Notes under the pieces: model-generated
Seen by the model: only the letters and a program-made list of their open reading frames with translations
Told to the model about the DNA's origin: nothing
Databases searched by the model: none
Assembly (NCBI GenBank): GCA_035511515.1
Contig: DATKFG010000076.1
Location: 1-5,658 of the forward strand
DNA length: 5,658 nucleotides
Reading direction: 5' to 3'
From: VBCK01 sp035511515
GTDB lineage: Bacteria > Pseudomonadota > Gammaproteobacteria > Burkholderiales > Burkholderiaceae_F
Made by a program: the position numbers and the translations under genes
Part shown: one piece after another, positions 1 through 5,615 of the stretch
Layout of the letters: each line of letters starts with the position of its first letter
Position numbering within the stretch: position 1 is the stretch's first letter

Positions 1-701
1 GCGAGCAGCCCCAGCGCCTCGGGCTGCTGCGGCAACAGCGATGCCACCAGCCGCCCGAGCCAGATGCCCTCCTCGGCCAGGCCGCGGCTGCGCGCCTGGG
101 TTCCGGCCGGATCGGACCAGCCTTCGGCGTAGACCGCGTAAATGGCCTCGAGCACGGCATCGAGGCGGCCGGCGAGCTCGTCCGGCTCGGGCACGCGGAA
201 CGGGATGCCGGCCTGGCGGATGCGGCTCTTGGCGCGCACCAGGCGCTGGCCCATGGTCGAAGGGGCGACGAGGAACGCCGAGGCGATCGTGGCGGCGTCA
301 AAGCCGAGCACGGCCTGCAGGATCAGCGGCGCGCGCACGCCGGCGTCGATGGCCGGGTGCGCGCACGCGAACATCAGCCTGAGGCGCTCGTCGGGAATCC
401 CAGCCCCGTCGCCCGACTCGTCGAACTCATCGGTGAGCAGCGCGAGGGTGGGCGCCGCTTCCTCGCCCGTGCGCCGGCGCCGCGCGGCATCGATCAGCTT
501 GCGCCTCGCCACCGTCAGCAGCCAGGCCTCGGGCGCGCGCGGGACCCCGGTGCTCGGCCAATCGGCCAGCGCCGCCGCGAACGCTTCGGACAGCGCGTCC
601 TCGGCCCCGGCGACATCGCGGGTGCGCGCGGCGAGATAGGCGACGAGCTTGCCGTAACTCGCGCGCGCCACCGCCTCCGCGGCTTTTTCTACATCACCCA
701 C
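1..701 (-). CDS. ECF RNA polymerase sigma factor, ECF42 type (C-terminus beyond window edge)
   Basis: Partial gene; 233 codons are visible and the 3' end lies off the left edge. Translating the minus strand gives a sigma-70 region 2 (about residues 15-77, with AEDALSEAF at 33-41 and W60-LLTVARRKLIDAARRR) and a region 4 helix-turn-helix (about 122-162, with FLVAPSTMGQRLVRAKSRIR at 143-162). Next comes the AGIPFRVPEPDEL link into the long C-terminal DUF6596-type domain (AIYAVYAEGW), which is cut off. ERLRLMFACAHPAI at 105-118 is the family's typical linker; relatives usually have CCHP where this one has CAHP. Such proteins are normally a little over 400 residues. I chose GTG at 699-701 because it is the only start near the domain, overlapping the YCII gene by 13 bases, and the next in-frame Met is residue 110. 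The overlap suggests translational coupling. Known for the family: ECF42 sigmas sit beside DGPF/YCII genes and lack a classical anti-sigma factor. The target genes here are unknown. Confidence 0.9.
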   Translation of the reverse strand, partial: MGDVEKAAEAVARASYGKLVAYLAARTRDVAGAEDALSEAFAAALADWPSTGVPRAPEAWLLTVARRKLIDAARRRRTGEEAAPTLALLTDEFDESGDGAGIPDERLRLMFACAHPAIDAGVRAPLILQAVLGFDAATIASAFLVAPSTMGQRLVRAKSRIRQAGIPFRVPEPDELAGRLDAVLEAIYAVYAEGWSDPAGTQARSRGLAEEGIWLGRLVASLLPQQPEALGLL

Positions 702-1036
702 ACCGGGCGCACTTCGATCGCGCCGTGCTGCGAGCCCGGACAGCGCGCCGCCCACGACAGCGCCGCATCCAGATGAGGCGCCTCGATCAGGTAGTAGCCG
801 GCCAGCTGTTCCTTGGTCTCAGCGAACGGCCCGTTCAGAACGCTCTGCTTGCCGCCGGGCGCTCGCACCGTGGTCGCCTCGGAGGTGGGCCGCAGGCGAT
901 TGGAGCCGACCAGTACGCCCGCCTTCTGCATCGCCTCGGTGTAGGCCATGTAGGCGGCATGCATCTGGCCCGACGCCTCCTTGGGCGCGTTCAGCATGGC
1001 GGCCTCATTTCCGTAGATCAGTAGCAGGTACTGCAT
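689..1036 (-). CDS. YCII-related / DGPF-domain protein, partner of the ECF sigma factor
   Basis: A 115-residue soluble protein, full length for the YCII/DGPF family (dimeric alpha-beta barrel fold). It opens with MQYLLLIYGNE, carries NGPFAETKEQLAGYYLIE at 68-85, and ends with the family pattern CPGSQHGAIEVRPV at 99-112. The signature is NGPF rather than the usual DGPF. The start is firm: AAGGAG at 1045-1050 lies 8 bases before the ATG. It is the first gene of a two-gene unit with the downstream sigma factor, whose GTG lies inside its last codons. DGPF proteins are repeatedly found with ECF42 sigmas and are usually members of their regulon. Whether they bind a ligand, act as enzymes or modulate the sigma is not settled, so I assign no reaction. 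Confidence 0.93.
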   Translation of the reverse strand: MQYLLLIYGNEAAMLNAPKEASGQMHAAYMAYTEAMQKAGVLVGSNRLRPTSEATTVRAPGGKQSVLNGPFAETKEQLAGYYLIEAPHLDAALSWAARCPGSQHGAIEVRPVWVM

Positions 1037-1085
1037 GGGTTCGTCTCCTTTTCGGTTGCCGCGGCCAGCGCGCCGCTACGACAAT

Positions 1086-1112
1086 GACGCGCAGCAAACC
1101 TGCTTTTCGACA
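1086..1112 (-). promoter_or_regulatory. Predicted ECF42-type promoter of the YCII-sigma operon
   Basis: On the minus strand TGTCGA (1107-1112) is followed by a 17-base spacer and CGTC (1086-1089). This agrees with the ECF42 target pattern as I recall it from the literature (-35 TGTCGA, -10 CGA/TC). The implied transcript would begin around 1077-1080, leaving about 40 bases of leader before the ATG at 1036 with its Shine-Dalgarno site. Position, orientation and spacing all suit autoregulation by the sigma factor. No start site has been measured. Confidence 0.6.
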
Positions 1113-1161
1113 GCCTGGCGAAAAGTATCTTTCATCGCAGGGCGCATCGTAGCCCGCCCGA

Positions 1162-1188
1162 TGTCGTGAAACCAGCGTGAATCGCGTT
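1162..1188 (+). promoter_or_regulatory. Weak candidate second ECF-type promoter, facing the small membrane gene
   Basis: On the plus strand TGTCGT (1162-1167) is followed by 17 bases and CGTT (1185-1188). This is the same spacing as the minus-strand promoter 50 bases away, with one mismatch in each box. It points toward the gene starting at 1314, which would give a leader of about 115-120 bases. With two mismatches, chance is a serious alternative. Confidence 0.2.
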
Positions 1189-1313
1189 CGTAAAGACAAG
1201 GCGATCAAGAGCGATTCGCCGGCCGAAGCGGACCAGGTTCCACACCGGAGCGATGACATGGTCAACCCCTATCGCAAGCCTGCATGCGGGTCCGCAACGC
1301 AACGGGTGACGCG

Positions 1314-1526
1314 ATGAACCGGTGGGATGCGGCCGGCTATCTGGCCTCGGTCCTGGTCGTCATGGCCCTTTGCATGAAGAACATCGTTTCCCTACGCCTG
1401 ATCGCGATCGCCAGCAATGTCGCCTTGCTGACGTACGCCATCGGGCTCGGCCTGTTCCCCATGGGGCTGGTGCACGCAATTCTTCTGCCTGTGAATTGCT
1501 GGCGGCTCTGGCATGTCGTGAAATGA
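1314..1526 (+). CDS. Small multi-helix inner-membrane protein
   Basis: A 70-residue hydrophobic protein. Three helical stretches are visible at about residues 8-21, 28-47 and 50-62, and the C-terminus is short and basic. The run LRLIAIASN (27-35), Y41, then HAILLPVNCWRL (54-65) matches a pattern I associate with the membrane region found in front of cyclic-nucleotide-binding domains in many proteobacterial proteins. Here it stands alone, with no nucleotide-binding domain following. I chose ATG 1314 over the in-frame ATG at 1284 because GGGTGA lies just upstream (1304-1309) and the family-like segment begins at once, whereas 1284 has no Shine-Dalgarno site. It diverges from the YCII-sigma pair and lies 87 bases before another small membrane gene. 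Function unknown. The family resemblance comes from memory of the motif, not from a search. Confidence 0.7.
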   Translation: MNRWDAAGYLASVLVVMALCMKNIVSLRLIAIASNVALLTYAIGLGLFPMGLVHAILLPVNCWRLWHVVK

Positions 1527-1613
1527 CCGCTCGATACGTTCTGTATGGATGTGGCGGTCAAAGCAAGCCGCCCCACGGGGCACCGACTTCAACCGACCCG
1601 ACGGAGACTTGCC

Positions 1614-1784
1614 ATGAAGAACACGTACCGCCAATCTGACTCCAACCTCACGGGCCTGGGCATCGGCTCGTTCCTGGCGCTGGTCGTGGCCATGGCTGTC
1701 TCCCTGACGTTCGGCGTGCAGCCCGCCGACGAAGCATCAGCGGGCATCCAGGTGGCGCCCACCATCGTTACCTCGCATCCCTGA
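1614..1784 (+). CDS. Small single-helix membrane or secreted protein, function unknown
   Basis: A 56-residue protein with a polar N-terminus (MKNTYRQSDSNLTG), one hydrophobic segment (about residues 16-34, GIGSFLALVVAMAVSLTFG) and a short C-terminal tail (QPADEASAGIQVAPTIVTSHP). The start is supported by GGAG at 1603-1606, 7 bases before the ATG. The helix could be a membrane anchor or an uncleaved signal; I see no lipobox and no clear signal-peptidase site. It may be co-transcribed with the small membrane gene 87 bases upstream. Its last 48 bases overlap the 3' end of ubiC on the other strand. No family recognised. Confidence 0.55.
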   Translation: MKNTYRQSDSNLTGLGIGSFLALVVAMAVSLTFGVQPADEASAGIQVAPTIVTSHP

Positions 1785-2489
1785 GGCTTTGCTCCATCCG
1801 TCCGAGGTCGCAGGTGCTGCTGCCGGCACCTGCGCTTCGTTACGGCCCGGCCGCGCGCCGACCCCAGCGATCGCCGGCAAAAACACTTCGGTGATCCACA
1901 GCGCCTCGCCCGCATGAACGAACGGCGAACGGCGCGCCCATAGCGCAGGCAGCCGCCCTGCCCCGACGCCCAGCGCCCGGCCGGCGGCGCGGTGCAGGCG
2001 ATCGGCCGGCTGCAGGCGGCGCACGCGGATCGGTCCGCGCTGCGTGCCGTGCCGATCGAAGATGGCGTCACCCACCGGCCTCAAGCCCACCTTGGACAGC
2101 GGGCGCCACGCCGTTCGAAGCGACGAGGAGCGCGCCACGCTGTGCGCATACAGGACCGGGCGTCCATCGGCCAGCAGCAGCACTTCGCGCACCCAGGCGT
2201 AGCGGCCGCGGCGCAGGCCCAGCAGGGCGAGCTCATCGGGCAGCGGGCGGGCGGCGCGTTGTCGCAACAGAATCAATTGAAGCCGCCCGCATCCGGCCCG
2301 CAGGCGCCGGGTGAGCGAGCCCCGTTCCGCCAGCCACGACGCGATCGCGCCTCCGACGACACCGGGCCGAAGCGCCACCCAGGCGCGATCGATCGGCTCG
2401 AAGCATCGACCCATCGCGGCCGAGCCGGCCCGCCCTCGGCTCGCATCGGCCGACGCCCTGGCCGCATCCATCGCCGTCGTTCGGTTCAT
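1737..2489 (-). CDS. ubiC: Chorismate-pyruvate lyase (chorismate lyase)
   Basis: Cytosolic enzyme that splits chorismate into 4-hydroxybenzoate and pyruvate, the first committed step of ubiquinone synthesis. The family pattern is clear: WLAERGSLTRRLR (52-64), RYAWVREVLLLADGRPVLYA (96-115), LSKVGLRPVGDAIF (131-144), LWARRSPF (183-190) and LWITEVFLPA (197-206). Arg101 and Glu201 match the E. coli substrate-binding Arg76 and Glu155. The full frame is 250 residues against about 165 in E. coli. The extra length is an N-terminal lead of 25 or more residues and a 44-residue tail after LPA with no recognised content. Starts are possible at 2489, 2471 or 2414 (Met26, MGRCFEPIDRAW); none has a good Shine-Dalgarno site, and Met26 gives the length closest to relatives. 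It is divergent from nadB and overlaps the small plus-strand gene by 48 bases at its 3' end. Confidence 0.88.
   Translation of the reverse strand: MNRTTAMDAARASADASRGRAGSAAMGRCFEPIDRAWVALRPGVVGGAIASWLAERGSLTRRLRAGCGRLQLILLRQRAARPLPDELALLGLRRGRYAWVREVLLLADGRPVLYAHSVARSSSLRTAWRPLSKVGLRPVGDAIFDRHGTQRGPIRVRRLQPADRLHRAAGRALGVGAGRLPALWARRSPFVHAGEALWITEVFLPAIAGVGARPGRNEAQVPAAAPATSDGWSKASGMRGNDGGRHLDAR
1809..1834. repeat. Perfect 9-bp inverted repeat, possible transcription end
   Basis: The arms CGCAGGTGC (1809-1817) and GCACCTGCG (1826-1834) are exact reverse complements around an 8-base loop. The hairpin begins 24 bases after the stop of the plus-strand gene at 1614-1784. On that strand it is followed by CTTCGTT, not by a real T run, so it is at best a weak intrinsic terminator. 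It lies inside the ubiC frame, over codons 219-227. Confidence 0.7.
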
Positions 2490-2492
2490 AAT
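2487..2492 (+). promoter_or_regulatory. Candidate -10 box for nadB
   Basis: CATAAT matches the sigma-70 -10 consensus at five of six positions and sits in an otherwise GC-rich stretch. It would give a leader of about 60 bases before nadB. I see no convincing -35 hexamer 16-18 bases upstream. The same bases overlap the longest possible ubiC start on the other strand. Confidence 0.25.
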
Positions 2493-2557
2493 CGGTCAGG
2501 TCTTCGACACTGCGCGCGCCGGGTCCGCCTCCACGGCCCGGCGTGGCGACTCTTGCA

Positions 2558-4159
2558 ATGCAGCAGCACCCCGTTGTTATCGTCGGCGCGGGCCTGGCGG
2601 GCCTGACGGTCGCTTTGCAACTGGCCGAGCACGCGCCGGTTGCCGTGCTGGCCAAACGGTCGCTGGAAGAAGGCGCGACGGCCTGGGCCCAGGGTGGCAT
2701 CGTCGGGGTGCTTGGCAGCGATGACAGCATCGAGTCGCACCTGCACGACACCACCGAGGCGGGCGCAGGCCTGGTCGATCAGCTGGTGGCACGCGCGATC
2801 GCGGGCGGAAGCGCCGCCGCCATCGAATGGCTGGTGCGTCACGGCGTCGAGTTCACGGCCGATCCAGACGGCCCGCTGGGTCTGCACCTGACGCGCGAGG
2901 GCGGCCACGCGGTGCGCCGGATCGCGCACGCGGCAGACGCCACCGGAAAGGCGATTCATGACGCGCTGCTGAAGGCGGCGCGCTCGCATCCGAACATCCG
3001 GCTTTACGAGCGCTGGATGGCGATCGATCTGATCACCTCGCGCCACCTGGCGCCCGGCGATCCGCACTGCCTCGGCGTGTACGCGCTCGATATCGAACGC
3101 GGCCGGGTCGAGACACTGCCGGCGGCCGCGGTCGTGCTGGCCAGCGGCGGTGCCGGCAAGGTCTATCGCTACACCAGCAATCCGGACACGGCGACCGGCG
3201 ACGGCGTGGCGATGGCCTGGCGCGCCGGCTGCCGCGTCGCCAACATGGAGTTCATCCAGTTTCATCCGACCTGTTTGTACCACGCCCAGGAACGCACCTT
3301 CCTGATTACCGAGGCCATGCGCGGCGAGGGCGCGCGCCTGCGCCTGCCCGACGGCACGCGGTTCATGCCGGCGCACGATGCGCGCGCCGAGCTGGCCCCG
3401 CGCGACGTTGTCGCGCGCGCAATCGATTTCGAGATGAAGCGCAACGGCCTGGACTACGTGTTGCTCGACGCCACCCACCTCGGACTTTCCTTCCTGCAGA
3501 GCCACTTCCCCACGATCGAGGCGCGCTGTCGCAGCCTGGGGATCGACATCTCCAAGCAGCCGATTCCCGTCGTGCCGGCGGCACACTACACGTGCGGCGG
3601 CGTGGTGACGGATCTGCGCGGGCGCACCGACCTGCCTCGCCTGTACGCGGTCGGCGAGAGCGGATACACCGGGCTGCACGGAGCCAATCGGCTGGCCAGC
3701 AACTCGCTGCTCGAATGCGTCGTGGTCGGGCGGGCCTGCGCCGACGATATCCGCACGCAAGGGCCGGTCGAGACGCCCGGCTTGCCGCCGTGGGACGAGA
3801 GCCGGGTCGAGGACGCCGACGAGCAGGTGGTGATTTCGCACAACTGGGACGAGCTCAGGCTGACGATGTGGAACTACGTGGGCATCGTGCGCACCACGCG
3901 CCGGCTTGAGCGCGCCCAGCACCGCATCCGGCTGCTGCGCAAGGAGACGGACGAGTACTACGTCAACTTCCGCGTTTCGCGCGATCTGCTGGAGCTTCGC
4001 AATCTGCTCGAATGCGCCGACTTGATCGTGCGCTCGGCACTCAGACGGCACGAAAGCCGCGGCCTGCACTACAGCCGCGACTATCCGCACACGTTGCCGG
4101 CGGCCCTCCCGACGATCCTGGTGCCGCCGGGACGGCTCGCCTTGAAACGCGCTTCCTGA
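2558..4159 (+). CDS. nadB: L-aspartate oxidase
   Basis: FAD enzyme that oxidises L-aspartate to iminoaspartate, which quinolinate synthase (NadA) then uses for de novo NAD. The frame gives 533 residues, full length for the family. Domains in order: Rossmann FAD motif VVIVGAGLAGL (6-16, glycines 10/12/15); LTREGGH with Glu114; QFHPT with His236; ELAPRDVVARA with Arg282; HYTCGG with His343; GLHGANRLASNSLLE with Arg378; then the C-terminal helical domain ending in ESRGLHYSRDYP. These residues correspond to E. coli Glu121, His244, Arg290, His351 and Arg386. The LTREGGH form and the absence of succinate dehydrogenase-specific features favour NadB over SdhA/FrdA. ATG 2558 is preferred because it directly precedes the FAD strand; an in-frame GTG at 2543 would add five residues. 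Neither has a strong Shine-Dalgarno site. nadA and nadC are not in the window. Confidence 0.96.
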   Translation: MQQHPVVIVGAGLAGLTVALQLAEHAPVAVLAKRSLEEGATAWAQGGIVGVLGSDDSIESHLHDTTEAGAGLVDQLVARAIAGGSAAAIEWLVRHGVEFTADPDGPLGLHLTREGGHAVRRIAHAADATGKAIHDALLKAARSHPNIRLYERWMAIDLITSRHLAPGDPHCLGVYALDIERGRVETLPAAAVVLASGGAGKVYRYTSNPDTATGDGVAMAWRAGCRVANMEFIQFHPTCLYHAQERTFLITEAMRGEGARLRLPDGTRFMPAHDARAELAPRDVVARAIDFEMKRNGLDYVLLDATHLGLSFLQSHFPTIEARCRSLGIDISKQPIPVVPAAHYTCGGVVTDLRGRTDLPRLYAVGESGYTGLHGANRLASNSLLECVVVGRACADDIRTQGPVETPGLPPWDESRVEDADEQVVISHNWDELRLTMWNYVGIVRTTRRLERAQHRIRLLRKETDEYYVNFRVSRDLLELRNLLECADLIVRSALRRHESRGLHYSRDYPHTLPAALPTILVPPGRLALKRAS

Positions 4160-4174
4160 GGGACCGGCGCCCGC

Positions 4175-5314
4175 TCAACAACCGTAGCCGGTGCACGGCG
4201 GCGGCGCGCTGCTCACGGTCACCGCGTCAATGCGACCGAACACTCCGTCCACCTGATTGTTGGGCCCGGCGGTGTAAAACAGCGCGCTGGTGGGCTGGTT
4301 GGCGGCGCCGTTTCCGAACACCAGCGACCACAGGCCCGGAATCAGCAGCGGCTTGCCGCTGGACAGAGCGACCGCGCCCAGCGAGCTTCCGGTGGCCGGA
4401 TTGAAGCGGTTGATGGCGCCGTCTCCAAAATTGCCGATCAACAGGTTTCCCGCGGCGGATCCGAATCCCGCCGGCGCCATCGCGATGCCCCACGGAGCGT
4501 TGAGCGCGCCGGCCGACGCAAAGCGCTTGACCAGGGTGCCGTTGACGTCGAATACATTCACGTACCCGAGACCGGCGCCGAGCGTCTCGTCGTGCGCCGT
4601 TGCGTCCTGCATGGCGTACGTGACATACAGCTGGTTGTTGAGCAGCTGGATGCCGAACGGCGCAAAGCCGGCCGGAATCGTCGGGTCCGCAAAGGCTCCG
4701 GGCAGGGCCACTTTGTGGAAGTTGGTGTCGAAGACGTCGACTTTGGCGTTGTGCAGATCGGTTGCGTACAGTTGATTGGCAGTGCCGTTGTTGGCGAGCG
4801 CCAGGCCTTTGTACACGGCGCCGCCGGCCGCGTCGTCGTACGCGATCGTCGCCGTGGTGCCGCTGACGGTTTGTGCCCAGCCGGTAATGGTTCCGCCCTC
4901 GCCGGCAAAGATGAACTGCGCGGGTGCCGAACCGGTCGTGGTCGTGATCACGAAGTCGGTGGTGCCGTTGAAAACCTGACCGGTCGGATTGGCAGGTCCG
5001 TTGGTACCGGCGGGAATGGTGACGACCAGCGCCTGCGGCGTGCCGGTGCCGTCGTAGAGGGTCGCCTTGTTGCTGTTGTTGTCCGCAATCCAGAACGGAC
5101 CCCCTGGCGCGGCGGCCACGCCCCAGGCGTTCTGAAGGTTGGCGTCGGTATGCGCAGCGGCGATGACGCCGTCCGACGCCAGGGCGGCATCTGTCAATCC
5201 CGTACTGGTCGTGGCGCTGCCGCCTCCTCCTCCGCTTCCGCCACCGCAGGCGGCTACCGACAGGACGAAGATGGCGCTCACAGCGCTGGTTGCTGTTGCA
5301 CGATGCAATTGCAT
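4175..5314 (-). CDS. TIGR03118-family lipoprotein, predicted beta-propeller
   Basis: A 379-residue exported protein. Residues 1-23 form a lipoprotein signal with lipobox VAAC and Cys23 as the lipidation site. A Gly/Ser linker follows at 24-33. The body carries the conserved TIGR03118 pattern: NAWGVAAAPGGPFWIADN (62-79), ATLYDGTG (84-91), FIFAGEGGTITGW (134-146), VYKGLALA (167-174), PAGFAPFGIQ (214-223), LYVTYA (229-234), LNAPWGIAMAP (271-281), NLLIGNFGDGAINRFNP (290-306), GLWSLVFGNG (327-336) and LFYTAG...VFGRI (345-362). Repeated short WG/FD/GN blocks suggest an NHL-like propeller. Many relatives end in a PEP-CTERM sorting signal; this one ends in CTGYGC and has none. AAGGGAG at 5321-5327 supports the ATG at 5312-5314. 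It converges on nadB with 15 bases between stops and no visible terminator. Biochemical role unknown; likely anchored to the outer membrane facing the periplasm or the outside. Confidence 0.9.
   Translation of the reverse strand: MQLHRATATSAVSAIFVLSVAACGGGSGGGGGSATTSTGLTDAALASDGVIAAAHTDANLQNAWGVAAAPGGPFWIADNNSNKATLYDGTGTPQALVVTIPAGTNGPANPTGQVFNGTTDFVITTTTGSAPAQFIFAGEGGTITGWAQTVSGTTATIAYDDAAGGAVYKGLALANNGTANQLYATDLHNAKVDVFDTNFHKVALPGAFADPTIPAGFAPFGIQLLNNQLYVTYAMQDATAHDETLGAGLGYVNVFDVNGTLVKRFASAGALNAPWGIAMAPAGFGSAAGNLLIGNFGDGAINRFNPATGSSLGAVALSSGKPLLIPGLWSLVFGNGAANQPTSALFYTAGPNNQVDGVFGRIDAVTVSSAPPPCTGYGC
5303..5314. repeat. Perfect 12-bp palindrome over the lipoprotein start codon, with a degenerate copy nearby
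   Basis: ATGCAATTGCAT is its own reverse complement and includes the lipoprotein ATG plus codons 2-4 (MQLH). A similar dyad, GTGCAACTGCAC, lies at 5352-5363, about 49 bases away centre to centre, so both fit RTGCAAYTGCAY. It could be an operator pair or chance. Only the palindrome itself is certain. Confidence 0.6.
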
Positions 5315-5385
5315 GGCTCACTCCCTTGAAGTCGATTGAATTCGGAGGTGAGTGCAACTGCACCGCGGAATGGTTCATCGCGGCG

Positions 5386-5574
5386 ATGAACGGCTCAAAG
5401 CGCCTTTCAGAGCCTCTCGCCGGGCAGGTTCAATTCTTTCTTCTGCCGCGCGTACCGCAAGTGTGGGAGAGTCAAACTGTCAGCATCCTGAAGAACACCA
5501 AGGGCCGACCGGCGGTGCATCACGACCCCGCCGATACCAAGGCGCTGCCGGCGTTTCCGAAATACCTGGCGTGA
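5386..5574 (+). CDS. Possible small protein or remnant of a gene's 3' end
   Basis: The frame from ATG 5386 gives 62 residues, ending HHDPADTKALPAFPKYLA. Over the last 37 codons (5461-5571) I count G/C at 23, 17 and 29 of 37 for codon positions 1, 2 and 3. That is the profile of true coding sequence in this GC-rich genome. The part before 5461 lacks this bias and the ATG has no Shine-Dalgarno site, so the segment may be the tail of a decayed or displaced gene rather than an intact small gene. No family recognised. Confidence 0.3.
   Translation: MNGSKRLSEPLAGQVQFFLLPRVPQVWESQTVSILKNTKGRPAVHHDPADTKALPAFPKYLA
5392..5414. repeat. Imperfect hairpin upstream of the lipoprotein gene
   Basis: GGCTCAAAG (5392-5400) can pair with CTTT-CA-GAGCC (5404-5414) around a 3-base CGC loop, giving nine pairs with a two-base bulge. 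No T run follows directly on either strand. It could be a leader structure on the minus strand about 80-100 bases before the lipoprotein ATG. Role unknown. Confidence 0.35.
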
Positions 5575-5615
5575 GACTAAGAATCGGGGCCAGGCGCGGC
5601 GCGGTCAAACAGCGG

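Noticed and set aside
142..639. Plus-strand frames of about 110-165 codons across the first 780 bases
   Set aside because: They are antisense to the sigma factor, whose conserved regions read clearly on the minus strand.
1005..1265. An 86-codon minus-strand frame covering the YCII promoter region
   Set aside because: It overlaps the YCII start by 32 bases, covers the likely promoter and Shine-Dalgarno site, and shows no family features.
1570..1581. GCCCC-AC-GGGGC short hairpin between the two small plus-strand genes
   Set aside because: Five pairs with a two-base loop and no T run; too short to call a terminator or a repeat.
2504..2509. A TGTCGA on the minus strand upstream of ubiC, resembling the ECF42 -35 box
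   Set aside because: The sequence 17 bases downstream is AACC, not CGTC or CGAC, so the second half of the promoter is missing. TGTCGA also occurs within nadB and the lipoprotein gene by chance.
2486..4090. A 534-codon open frame on the minus strand, antisense to almost all of nadB
   Set aside because: It mirrors nadB codon bias in a GC-rich genome, has no recognisable domain, and nadB itself is certain. Long antisense frames are expected here.
4163..4192. ACCGGC / GCCGGT inverted repeat between the nadB and lipoprotein stops, as a terminator
   Set aside because: Only six pairs, an 18-base loop and no T run on either strand.
5344..5354. GGAGGTGA, a strong Shine-Dalgarno match followed at once by GTG at 5352, as the start of an 88-codon gene
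   Set aside because: There is no spacer between the site and the GTG, and the product is Arg/Ser/Gly-rich with poor codon bias; another frame shows better coding composition downstream.
4227..5378. A 383-codon minus-strand frame overlapping the lipoprotein gene in another frame
   Set aside because: The product is low-complexity and rich in Arg, Gln and His, with no motif; the overlapping lipoprotein frame has full family support.
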